From Streptomyces sp. NBC_01669 (GTDB lineage Bacteria; Actinomycetota; Actinomycetes; Streptomycetales; Streptomycetaceae): a stretch of DNA of 64,000 nucleotides. The notes beneath the pieces were generated by a model. It was given only the letters and a program-made list of their open reading frames with translations. It had not been told where the DNA came from and searched no databases. Where the stretch lies: contig NZ_JAPEQG010000001.1 of NCBI RefSeq assembly GCF_026339735.1, positions 8,369,001 to 8,433,000 on the forward strand, read 5' to 3'. Below are positions 24,610-32,965 of this stretch, piece by piece (the stretch's first letter is position 1; every line of letters begins with the position of its first letter). A program made the position numbers and the translations under genes.

Positions 24610-27600
24610 ATGTCCCTTTCTCGGCGTGCACTCCTGTCCTCGGCCGGTCTGACGCTGCTGGCCCCCCTCGCGGGGGCCGGCCGGGCGTCGGCCGCGCCTT
24701 CGGCCCCGGCCGGGGTCCGCTCCGGATCCCTCTCCGGCGACCTTGCCGCGATTCCCGATCCGATCGGCCTCACCGGCACATGGACCCGCACCACCGACGG
24801 CGGCCAGCGGGTCGTGACGGGATCCGGGCGCAGTGCCGTCGCCCTGTCCGAGCAGCGCATCGGGGCCGTGGCCGGATATGCGGCGCACATCACCATCGAC
24901 CCGCAATCGCCCCATGCCGTCGGCTCGTTGGTGGTGCGCGCCACCGAGGACGGCGCGGCCGGCTACGCGGCGAGCCTCGACCCCAACCTGCACCGGGTGC
25001 GGCTCCACGACCTCGCCACCGGCCGGGACCTCGTGCCCCCGGCTCCCGTCACAGCCACACCCGGAACCACCTTCCTTCTCGAAATAGCCGTGGACGGTGC
25101 GGATTTGACCGTCTCACTGGACGGCGAGCAGGTTCTCGCCGCACGGGACACCAGGTACGAGGAAGGCGCCGCCGGGCTGCACGCCTACAACGGCACCGTC
25201 GTCTTCGGGCCGCCCGGACTGCGCTCGGTCACCACCACCGCGACCGGCTGGACCACTGACGGCGGCACCTGGACCGCCACCCCGCTCGGCTGGCACGCGC
25301 AGGCCCCCGCCGACACCAACTGCCGTGCCTTGGCGTCGACCCGGGTGTATGACGCCTCCTTCCAGGCCGACGTCCGGATCCGCGATCCTTACGCCGTCGC
25401 CGCCCTGCTGATGCGCACCGATGCGAAGGGAACGGACGGCTACGGCATCCAGGTCGACCCGAACCTGAACCGGCTGCGGCTCTACCGGATCGACGGCGAC
25501 ACCACCCTCGGCACGCACAGCACCGCCATCGAGGTGGGCCAGGTGTACCGGATCCGCATCGAGGCGGACGGCCCGCGCCTGAGCGTCCGCTGGCAGACCG
25601 ACTTCATCACTCCTGACGGCTACGCTCCCGTCATCACGGCCGAGGACTCGGCGCACACGGCCGGGCAGCTCGGTGTACAGGCATACAACGGATCCGTCCT
25701 CTTCGAAGGGGTCGCCACCAGCGGCCCGGTGACGGACCTTCAGGGATGGTCGACGGTATCCGGAAGCTGGACCCCCGATCTGCGGGGACTGCGGGCCGAG
25801 GGGGCGAGCGCGCTGAGGACCGCCCCGTTCCCGGGCGGGGACGTCCTGTACAGCGCCGATGTCCGACTGGCCGGGGCGGCCGGCGCCGGTCTCGTGTTCC
25901 GGGCCGACGCATCCGGCGCGGGCGGCTACGAGGTGAGGCTCGATGCCACCGGCGTACGGCTCCTGGACCGCAGCGACGCCACCGAGCTCGGCCGCGCCGC
26001 GCCGCCCGTCCGGCCGTTCGCGGCGGGCGGCACGTACCGGACCGCGATACGCGCCCTCTCCAGTGCCGTCACCGTGACCGTGGACGGCGTCGACGTCCTC
26101 ACCACCACCGTGTCCCGCACGGGCGGAGCCGCCGTCGGACTGGCCGTGACGGGCGGCACGGCCCTCTTCCAGGAGGTCAGGGCCCGCACCCCGCAGACGT
26201 ACTGGACGGACACCTACCGGCCCGCGTACCGCTACACGCAGCTTGCCTCGCACACCAGCGACCCCAACGGTCTGGTCCGGTACGCGGGGGAGTACCACCT
26301 CTTCCACCAGGACTCCGGCCAGTGGGCGCACGCCGTCTCCACCGACCTGCTGCACTGGCGGCCCCTGCCCGTCGCGCTGCCCGTCTCCGCATTCGGCCAC
26401 ACCTGGTCCGGCTCCTGCGTGGTGGACACCGACGACGCGAGCGGCCTCTTCGGCGGCGGCTCCGGACTGCTCGCCTTCTACACCAGCTATCACCCGGACA
26501 AGCCCGGCGGGAACCAGTCGGTGCGTCTTGCCTCCAGCAGGGACAGGGGCCGCTCGTGGCAGTGGTACGGCACCGAACCTGTCGTGCAGAACCCCGGCGG
26601 CCCCGACGGCGGCTGGGACTTCCGTGACCCGAAGGTCGTCCGCGACGAACAGCGCGAACAGTGGGTGATGGTGGTCTCCGGCGGCGACCACGTCCGCTTC
26701 TTCACCTCCACCGACCTGCTGCACTGGACCCACCGGTCGTCCTTCGGCTACGGGGACTGGGTGACCGGAGGAGTCTGGGAGTGCCCGGACTTCTTCCCGC
26801 TGCCGGTCGACGGCGACCCGGACCGGGTGCGATGGGTGCTCACCCTCTCGACCGGGGCGGTCCGCACCACGGACGGGTCGGCGGCCGAGTACTTCGTCGG
26901 CGACTGGGACGGCGCCGTATTCCGTACCACCAACACGGCCGGCACCCCGTTGCGCGCCGAGGCCGGCCGCGACTACTACGCCGCCATGAGCTTCTACGGG
27001 CTCCCTGACGGCCGGCGCGTACAGCTCGGCTGGCTCAGCAACTGGGACTACGCGTTCAGCGCCCCGACGGGCGAATGGAACGGCCAGCTCGGCATTCCGC
27101 GCGAACTGACCCTTTCCGACGAGGGACTCGTCCAGCTCCCCGCCGCCGAGGCCGAGACCCTGCGCACGAGAAGCACCAGCATCAAGGGCGTCACGGTGAG
27201 CCCGGACTCCGTCAACCCGCTCGCGGAGGTGCGCGGCCGTTCGTACGAGATCGAGGCCGAGATCGCCCTGCCGGGCACGGGCGCCTCGACCGAATTCGGT
27301 TTCCGGCTCCGCACCGGAGGGGACCGGCGGACGCTGGTTGGCTACGACGTCGGCGCCGGGAAGCTCTTCGTGGACCGTACCGCCTCGGGTGTTTCCGACT
27401 TCACGGAGCACTTCGCGGGACGGACCTCCACGCCTCTGCCCCTCGACACGGTCGACGGTGAACGACGGTTGCGGATACGGCTGTTCATGGACACCTCCTC
27501 GGTCGAGGTGTTCGGCGGCGACGGCCGCGGCACGATCAGCAGCCTTCTCTTTCCCGAGCCGGACGACCAGGGCATGGCGTTCTACGCCGACGGAGGCGAG

Positions 27601-28191
27601 GCTCGCATCGTCAGCCTGAGCGTCCACCGGCTCCGTGACGTCTTCCGGATCACCGATACCGGCCCGAGTTCGCCCGCAACCCCGGCAGACGGTGAGTTCC
27701 GCAGCGGCGGGCTCGGCGATCTCACGGTGGTCCCGGCCGGCCACTGGACCACCAGCGGCGCCGGCCGCACCGGAACCTTCGACCGGGACTCGACCGCCGT
27801 CTCCAGCACGGAATACGGCGACCTGGAACTGACGACCCTGGTACGGTTCGGCGGCCCGGACGGCATCAGCGGTGCCGGATCCGTGCTGCTCCGAGCCACG
27901 CCCGACACGGCCGACGGATACGCCGTCAACCTCGACCCGAACCTGCGGACGGTCCGGCTCTTCCGCAGGGACGGCGGACAGACGACCGTCCTCGCCGAAG
28001 TGCCCCTGCTGCTGCGCACCGGGGTGACCCTTCCGCTACTGATCCGGGCCCGGGGCGGACGGATCGAGGCGTTCATCGACGGCCGGCCGGTCATCGATGT
28101 GACCGACACCCGCTATGCACGCGGCAGGATCGGGCTCAATGTGTTCGGAGGCCGCACCGCCTACCAGGACACCTTCGTCACCGCACTCTAG
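24610..28191 (+). CDS. Large Tat-exported multidomain GH32 fructanase with lectin-like modules
   Basis: 1193 residues. Seen: twin-arginine signal SLSRRALLSSAGLTLLAPLA. Then three repeated concanavalin-like (DUF1080/LamG-type) modules of about 160 residues with a recurrent phrase (GYAASLDPNLHRVRLHD; GYGIQVDPNLNRLRLYR; GYEVRLDATGVRLLDRS). Then a GH32 catalytic unit with nucleophile TSDPNGLVRY (Asp about 551; Ser replaces the usual Asn), WDFRDPKVV (Asp about 673) and WECPDFFPL (Glu about 724). A fourth copy of the module (GYAVNLDPNLRTVRLFRRDG) closes the protein. Likely an extracellular levanase or inulinase whose side modules bind polymer. It supplies oligosaccharides to the importer encoded upstream. 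Confidence 0.9.
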   Translation: MSLSRRALLSSAGLTLLAPLAGAGRASAAPSAPAGVRSGSLSGDLAAIPDPIGLTGTWTRTTDGGQRVVTGSGRSAVALSEQRIGAVAGYAAHITIDPQSPHAVGSLVVRATEDGAAGYAASLDPNLHRVRLHDLATGRDLVPPAPVTATPGTTFLLEIAVDGADLTVSLDGEQVLAARDTRYEEGAAGLHAYNGTVVFGPPGLRSVTTTATGWTTDGGTWTATPLGWHAQAPADTNCRALASTRVYDASFQADVRIRDPYAVAALLMRTDAKGTDGYGIQVDPNLNRLRLYRIDGDTTLGTHSTAIEVGQVYRIRIEADGPRLSVRWQTDFITPDGYAPVITAEDSAHTAGQLGVQAYNGSVLFEGVATSGPVTDLQGWSTVSGSWTPDLRGLRAEGASALRTAPFPGGDVLYSADVRLAGAAGAGLVFRADASGAGGYEVRLDATGVRLLDRSDATELGRAAPPVRPFAAGGTYRTAIRALSSAVTVTVDGVDVLTTTVSRTGGAAVGLAVTGGTALFQEVRARTPQTYWTDTYRPAYRYTQLASHTSDPNGLVRYAGEYHLFHQDSGQWAHAVSTDLLHWRPLPVALPVSAFGHTWSGSCVVDTDDASGLFGGGSGLLAFYTSYHPDKPGGNQSVRLASSRDRGRSWQWYGTEPVVQNPGGPDGGWDFRDPKVVRDEQREQWVMVVSGGDHVRFFTSTDLLHWTHRSSFGYGDWVTGGVWECPDFFPLPVDGDPDRVRWVLTLSTGAVRTTDGSAAEYFVGDWDGAVFRTTNTAGTPLRAEAGRDYYAAMSFYGLPDGRRVQLGWLSNWDYAFSAPTGEWNGQLGIPRELTLSDEGLVQLPAAEAETLRTRSTSIKGVTVSPDSVNPLAEVRGRSYEIEAEIALPGTGASTEFGFRLRTGGDRRTLVGYDVGAGKLFVDRTASGVSDFTEHFAGRTSTPLPLDTVDGERRLRIRLFMDTSSVEVFGGDGRGTISSLLFPEPDDQGMAFYADGGEARIVSLSVHRLRDVFRITDTGPSSPATPADGEFRSGGLGDLTVVPAGHWTTSGAGRTGTFDRDSTAVSSTEYGDLELTTLVRFGGPDGISGAGSVLLRATPDTADGYAVNLDPNLRTVRLFRRDGGQTTVLAEVPLLLRTGVTLPLLIRARGGRIEAFIDGRPVIDVTDTRYARGRIGLNVFGGRTAYQDTFVTAL

Positions 28192-28205
28192 GAGACCCCA
28201 CCCTC

Positions 28206-29138
28206 ATGCTCGACAGACTCGACCTGCTGGTCATCGGCGAATGCGTCGCCGACATCGTCCGGGTGCCGGGTGCGGCCGACCAGGTCCACCCAGGAGGCAG
28301 CCCGGCCAACGTCGCGTACGGCCTGGCCCGGCTCGGACACGGCGCCACCCTGCTGACCCAGCTCGGCCCGGACGACAACGGGCGGCTGATCAGGGACCAT
28401 CTGGCCGGAGCCGGGGTCGAGGTCCGCACCGACGGCGCCGCGGCGCCCACCCCGTCCGCCGCCGTGACCCTGGACGACAGCGGCCGGGCCGCGTACACCT
28501 TCGAGATCACCTGGACGCTCGACCCGGTCTCCTTGGACCGGCCGCCCCTCCATGTCCACACCGGCTCCATCGCGACAGTGATGGAATCCGGTGCGGCCAC
28601 CGTCCTCGCCGCCGTCGAGTTGCTGCGGACGTCCGCGACCGTCAGCTACGACCCCAATGTGCGGCCCGAGCTGATGGGGGACCACGACGCGGCCGTCCGC
28701 AAGGCCGAGCGCTGCGTCGCGCTCAGCGATGTGGTCAAGGCCAGCGACGAGGACCTGGAGTGGCTGTATCCGGGCGAGGAACCGGAGGAGGTCGGCGAGC
28801 GGTGGCTCGCCACCGGCCCGGCCGTCGTTCTCGTCACCCGGGGAGGCGACGGTGCGCTGGCCGTCTTCCCCGGCGGGCAGGTGACGGTCGACGCGCTGCC
28901 CACCGACGTGGTCGACACGGTGGGGGCGGGCGACGCCTTCATGTCCGGCACCCTGCACGCCCTCGCCACGCACGGGCTGCTCGGTGCGGACAGCCGCGAA
29001 CGGCTGCGCTCGCTGGACCGGGACACCGTGACCGATGTCCTGTGCCACGCGGTGGCCAGTGCCGCCGTGACCGTCGCACGGGCCGGCGCCAACCCGCCGG
29101 ACGGGGCGGAGTTGGCGGAGGCGTTCACCCGTTTCTGA
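28206..29138 (+). CDS. PfkB-family fructokinase
   Basis: 310 residues; AGGAGACCCC precedes the ATG. Seen: N-terminal GECVADIVRV and the glycine motif HPGGSPANVAYGLARLG, and the C-terminal PfkB signature DTVGAGDAFMSGTL with the catalytic Asp. Phosphorylates fructose released by the GH32 enzymes to fructose 6-phosphate. Last gene of the locus, 14 bp after the fructanase and followed by a strong terminator. Confidence 0.92.
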   Translation: MLDRLDLLVIGECVADIVRVPGAADQVHPGGSPANVAYGLARLGHGATLLTQLGPDDNGRLIRDHLAGAGVEVRTDGAAAPTPSAAVTLDDSGRAAYTFEITWTLDPVSLDRPPLHVHTGSIATVMESGAATVLAAVELLRTSATVSYDPNVRPELMGDHDAAVRKAERCVALSDVVKASDEDLEWLYPGEEPEEVGERWLATGPAVVLVTRGGDGALAVFPGGQVTVDALPTDVVDTVGAGDAFMSGTLHALATHGLLGADSRERLRSLDRDTVTDVLCHAVASAAVTVARAGANPPDGAELAEAFTRF

Positions 29139-29149
29139 ACGGGGTGCCG

Positions 29150-29196
29150 ACATGACGGTGCCACCGCCCCTCGCGGGGACGGTGGCACCGTCATGT
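29150..29196. terminator. Strong bidirectional terminator between fructokinase and S8 peptidase genes
   Basis: A 17-bp perfect stem (ACATGACGGTGCCACCG with its complement CGGTGGCACCGTCATGT) encloses CCCCTCGCGGGGA, itself a 4-bp hairpin. It sits 12 bp past one stop and 19 bp past the convergent one. It isolates the sugar locus from the regulator-peptidase island. Confidence 0.9.
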
Positions 29197-29214
29197 GATG
29201 ACGTCAGCGCGGGG

Positions 29215-32200
29215 TCACCCGACCGGAATGGCCCGGGGGAGCGCCGAGTCGACGGTGTTGCCGTGCCGGTCCTCGGCCGTCACACGGAGGCCCAGGAAGC
29301 CGCCCTTCACGAGCGCCGAGTGCGGCGCGAGGAAGCGGTACTCACCGTCGTGGTGACGGAGGACCACGACCTGCTTCCAGGTCACTCCGTTGTCGGCGGT
29401 GACCCAGGCGCGGACCTTGCGCAGGCCGTCCACCGCGCCCGTGACATCGGCCTTCACCAGGAGCGGCAGGCCGGCCCGTGCCTGGTTCAGGTTGTTCAGC
29501 GGAGCGTCGAACGAGACATTGAGCAGCTTCACCGGGGTCGCCGTGTCACCCGTGCCGCCAGCCGTGAAGGTCCACTTGTTGGTGGCCTCACCGCCCATCG
29601 GGAAGATCCCGGCGGAGGTAAACGTGCGGCTCAGCTCGTAGGAGGCCTTGTCGGCGTCCGCGAAGGTCTTGTCGATCAGAGAGCCCCGATCGGCGACCAG
29701 CGCGCCGTTGCGGTAGAGGCGCGTGGTGGCCTGGAAACGCTGCGGGAAGTTGAAGTCGGAGTACTCACCGACGAGTCCCTCGGGGTCGACATTGTCGTCG
29801 ATCTTCAGCTGGAGCCGGGCGCCCGTGGCCTGTCCCGAAGCGCCGACCGAGAACGGTCCGGTGAACCAGGTGTCATGGGTCGAGCTGCCCGGCTCGTAGG
29901 TGAACTGGCGTGGTGTGTAGTCCATTTCCGCGCCGCTCTGGTGGCGGTAGGTGAACCGCAGCCACGTCCTGTCCTCGGCCTGGATGTACTCCGTACGCTC
30001 GCGCGGGACGGTCAGGTAGGACGGCGAGGACACGTTGAGGCCGTTCAGCCCGGTCCCGTAGACCGTGCTCCCCTCCTGGTAGCGGAGTTTCTCGTTCATG
30101 CCCCTGTACGTCATGCGGACCTTGGCGAACTTCTTGATCTCGCCGCGGGTCAGCCGTCGCTCAGGGTTGTCGCCGACCTCGTCCTGGGCGTAGGCCGCGT
30201 CGTAGAGGGTGGAGGTGTCGCCCACGGTGATGTCGCTGTCCGCGTCGGCGAGGCGCCAGCGCTCGTTGAACGCGACCTTGCCGAGGTGGGCCTCCGTGGT
30301 CGGCGTGATCCACAGCGCGTCGCGCGGGAAGGCCCCGTAGGCGCCGCCGGCCAGCATGCTGTGCCGGATGCCGAACTGACCGTCGTCCGTGGTGCGGCTC
30401 AGGTTGCCCGTCATGAACTCGGGCCTGGTGTCCTTGCCCTCCATGGACGCCGTCCAACGGCGGGCCTTGCGCGCGTCGAAGACGATCTCGTTCGAGCCGG
30501 CCTTCAGGTCGGCGCTGACGATCGCGATCTGCGGGACCCCGTCGGTGATCATTCTGATCATCGCCAGACCCATGTAGCGGCCCTCGGGCACCCGCAGGTC
30601 CCGGGTGCCCTCCGCGCGGACCTCGGCGTTCATCGCGGCACCGTTGTCCGCGTTGAGCAGGGAGATCTGGGCGGCGGCGGGCTTGCCCGCGCGGTCGAGC
30701 GTGGTGACCTTGACGGTCTGCGCGCGGTCGAGGAGAAGCGGGATGCGCAGCGACTGGCCGCCGCCCGCCGGGAGTGCGGTCAGGGAGCCGCTGTACGTGC
30801 CGGTCGGCGTGCCCGCCGTGTCGACGGTCAGCGTGACATCGGTGGACTCACCGGCGCCCAGCGTGACGGTGGACGCCGACAGCTTGAGCAGTCCGGCGGG
30901 CGGAGTCGAACCCGTGGCGGCCAGCGTGCCCGTGAGCCCGAGGGTCACGGAGGCGTCGCCCGTGTTGGTGAGCTTCACGGTACGGGTCGCGGTGCCGTCC
31001 GCGATGTCCAGACGGCCGAAGTCCACGGCGCCGGTGTCCGCCACGACGGACTGCTTCAGCGCGGCCGGAAGGTTCACCACACCCGTGCCGACGTCGTACA
31101 CCGACTGGCTGCTCTGCGGTGCCGTCGCGGTGCCCATCAGCGTGTGCTTCAACTGGTCCGGGGTCCAGTCGGGATGTTGCTGGGCCAGCAGCGCCGCGGC
31201 GCCCGTGATGTGCGGGGCGGCCATCGACGTACCGCTCAGGGCCGTGTACGCCGGGTCGGACTGCACGGTGCCGATGTTCGTACCCGTGGCGCGTGCCGCG
31301 ACGACGTTCACGCCGGGGGCGGCGATCTCGGGCTTCACCGTGCCGTTGAAGGAAGGGCCACGGCTGGAGAACGAGGCGGTGCCGCCCGCGAAGTCCACCG
31401 CGGCGACCGACAGCGCGTGCGGGGCGATGGACGGGGCCGACACGGTGCTGATGTTCGGACCGTTGTTGCCCGCCGATACCACGAACAGCGTGCCGGACGA
31501 GGCGGCCAGCGCTTCGAGCGACTGGGTGACCGGGTCCTGGCCGTTCGTCGGACCGCTGCCCAGCGACATGTTGACGACCTTCGCGCCCTGCGCGACGGCC
31601 CACTCCATGCCGGCGATGACCGACGAGTCCGAACCGGAGCCGTCGTCACCGAGCACCTTGCCGACGATCAGGTCGGCGTCCGGCGCGACACCGGAGCGTA
31701 TGCCCGGGGCGCCGGCCCCGCTGCCCGCCACGGTCGCCGCGACATGCGTGCCGTGGCCGACCTTGTCGAGGGTGTTGCCGCTGCCGGAGAAGTCCTTGAC
31801 CTCACTGATCCGCCCCGCGAGGTCGGCGTGCGTCCGGTCGACGCCGGTGTCCAGCACGGCGACCTTGACGCCCTTGCCGGTGCGGCCGGACTGCCAGGCG
31901 CTGTCCGCGCCGATCTGGGTGAGGTTGCGGTCCAGCGCGTCGGCGTGCACCTTGCCGTCCAACCAGATGCCGACGACGCCGTTCAACGCACCCTTGGTGT
32001 CGAGCGCTTCACCGACCTCGTCCGCGTCGTCCTTGTCCAGGACCGCCGTGCTGGCCTTCAGCGCGTGGAAGTCCCGCTTGGCAGGGAACAGCCCGTCGCT
32101 GGAGAGCGCCTCGGGGCGGGCCGCGCCGGTGCGGCGCACGATCAGCGGCAGCGAGTCGACGTGGGAGTCGTCGTAGCCGTCGCGGATCAGACCGTCGACG

Positions 32201-32535
32201 TTGAACAGTTGCGGGTCGAGGAAGGAGCCGACCTTGCCGATCACGTCCGTCGGGTAGAAGTACGCGTCGCCGTCGATGTCCGTACGGGCGAGCATCGTGC
32301 CGGGGGCCGAATCGGGGGCGGGCACCGCGCTGTACGACTTCCTGCCGTCCGCGGTGGTGGTGACCGTCACCCGGTCACCCGTTATCAGCGTGACCGTACG
32401 GCTCACCGCGGCGCCGAACGCCGTGGCGGCCGGCTCCGGTGCGGGCCCGGCGGTGGCCGACGGCACGACCGCGGGCGAGCACAGGGCGGCGACGGTGATC
32501 GCGGCCACAAGTCTGGCGCGGGCAAGGGGTCTCAT
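29215..32535 (-). CDS. Large secreted S8 (subtilisin-like) serine peptidase, S8A
   Basis: 1106 residues from ATG 32535. Seen: signal peptide MRPLARARLVAAITVAALCS, a propeptide of about 170 residues starting TVTLITGDRVTVTTTADGRK, the catalytic Asp in VAVLDTGVDRTHADL, His in GHGTHVAATVAG and Ser in SGTSMAAPHITGAAALL, then about 650 residues of beta-rich C-terminal domains (for example VKLTNTGDASVTLGLTGTL). The TusA-like gene upstream overlaps by 4 bp (ATGA), so both are expressed from the promoter at 32928-32965. Probably a nutritional or processing protease outside the cell; target unknown. Paralogous to S8B at 37475. Confidence 0.93.
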   Translation of the reverse strand: MRPLARARLVAAITVAALCSPAVVPSATAGPAPEPAATAFGAAVSRTVTLITGDRVTVTTTADGRKSYSAVPAPDSAPGTMLARTDIDGDAYFYPTDVIGKVGSFLDPQLFNVDGLIRDGYDDSHVDSLPLIVRRTGAARPEALSSDGLFPAKRDFHALKASTAVLDKDDADEVGEALDTKGALNGVVGIWLDGKVHADALDRNLTQIGADSAWQSGRTGKGVKVAVLDTGVDRTHADLAGRISEVKDFSGSGNTLDKVGHGTHVAATVAGSGAGAPGIRSGVAPDADLIVGKVLGDDGSGSDSSVIAGMEWAVAQGAKVVNMSLGSGPTNGQDPVTQSLEALAASSGTLFVVSAGNNGPNISTVSAPSIAPHALSVAAVDFAGGTASFSSRGPSFNGTVKPEIAAPGVNVVAARATGTNIGTVQSDPAYTALSGTSMAAPHITGAAALLAQQHPDWTPDQLKHTLMGTATAPQSSQSVYDVGTGVVNLPAALKQSVVADTGAVDFGRLDIADGTATRTVKLTNTGDASVTLGLTGTLAATGSTPPAGLLKLSASTVTLGAGESTDVTLTVDTAGTPTGTYSGSLTALPAGGGQSLRIPLLLDRAQTVKVTTLDRAGKPAAAQISLLNADNGAAMNAEVRAEGTRDLRVPEGRYMGLAMIRMITDGVPQIAIVSADLKAGSNEIVFDARKARRWTASMEGKDTRPEFMTGNLSRTTDDGQFGIRHSMLAGGAYGAFPRDALWITPTTEAHLGKVAFNERWRLADADSDITVGDTSTLYDAAYAQDEVGDNPERRLTRGEIKKFAKVRMTYRGMNEKLRYQEGSTVYGTGLNGLNVSSPSYLTVPRERTEYIQAEDRTWLRFTYRHQSGAEMDYTPRQFTYEPGSSTHDTWFTGPFSVGASGQATGARLQLKIDDNVDPEGLVGEYSDFNFPQRFQATTRLYRNGALVADRGSLIDKTFADADKASYELSRTFTSAGIFPMGGEATNKWTFTAGGTGDTATPVKLLNVSFDAPLNNLNQARAGLPLLVKADVTGAVDGLRKVRAWVTADNGVTWKQVVVLRHHDGEYRFLAPHSALVKGGFLGLRVTAEDRHGNTVDSALPRAIPVG

Positions 32536-32864
32536 GAGGACTCCGGCTTCTGGAGGGGGGACGGATGCGGCGTGCCCGGCGCGGGAGACGGCGGCAGCTT
32601 GATGCGGTACGCGCTCTGCTCGCCGGTCTCCTCGTCGGTGAGCAGAGTGGAGCCGGTGAGCCGGCACCATCCACGGAGCGACGAGCGGACCCGAGGGTTG
32701 GCGCTGTGCAGTTCCAGCACGCTGCCCATCGGCAGTTCGCGGCAGCGCCGTTCCAGCAGGCCGAGGATGCGCTCCCAGGGTTCGCCGCCCGCGTCGACGA
32801 CGGCGCGGACCGAGTCGTCCGGACCCGACGCGTCGGACGACGCGGGGGACGAGGCAGCACACAT
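32532..32864 (-). CDS. TusA-like small protein lacking the sulfur-carrier cysteine
   Basis: 110 residues from ATG 32864, preceded by GAGGAAGAAGTGCCC. Seen: a TusA-fold-like pattern, ERILGLLERRCRELPMGSVL followed by ELHSANPRVRSSLRGWCRLT and GEQSAYRIKL. True TusA proteins begin with a CPxP motif; this one has EPWERI there, so sulfur transfer by the standard route is not expected. It is translationally coupled to the S8A peptidase and is probably a dedicated partner or regulator of it, which is inference. Confidence 0.65.
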   Translation of the reverse strand: MCAASSPASSDASGPDDSVRAVVDAGGEPWERILGLLERRCRELPMGSVLELHSANPRVRSSLRGWCRLTGSTLLTDEETGEQSAYRIKLPPSPAPGTPHPSPLQKPESS

Positions 32865-32927
32865 GGGCACTTCTTCCTCGGCGGGAGGTACGGGCACACA
32901 CGCCCCGGGGTTCCGGGGCTGGTCAGG

Positions 32928-32965
32928 ACCGTAGGGAAGCCCCGTTACCCGCGAATTACCGCTGC
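32928..32965 (-). promoter_or_regulatory. SARP-type promoter of the tusA-like/S8A operon
   Basis: On the minus strand: CGGTAA TTCGC GGGTAA, then 11 bp (CGGGGCTTCCC), then TACGGT. The GGTAA cores recur at exactly 11 bp, and the last one is 11 bp from a TAnnnT-type -10 box. 63 bp separate the -10 box from the TusA-like start. The site overlaps the 3' end of the upstream SARP gene. Same architecture as 36124-36159 and 43069-43103. Confidence 0.7.

Noticed and set aside
29152..32934. 1260-codon open frame on the plus strand across the S8A gene
   Set aside because: Same shadow effect; no ribosome-binding site or motif, and the minus-strand gene is unambiguous.
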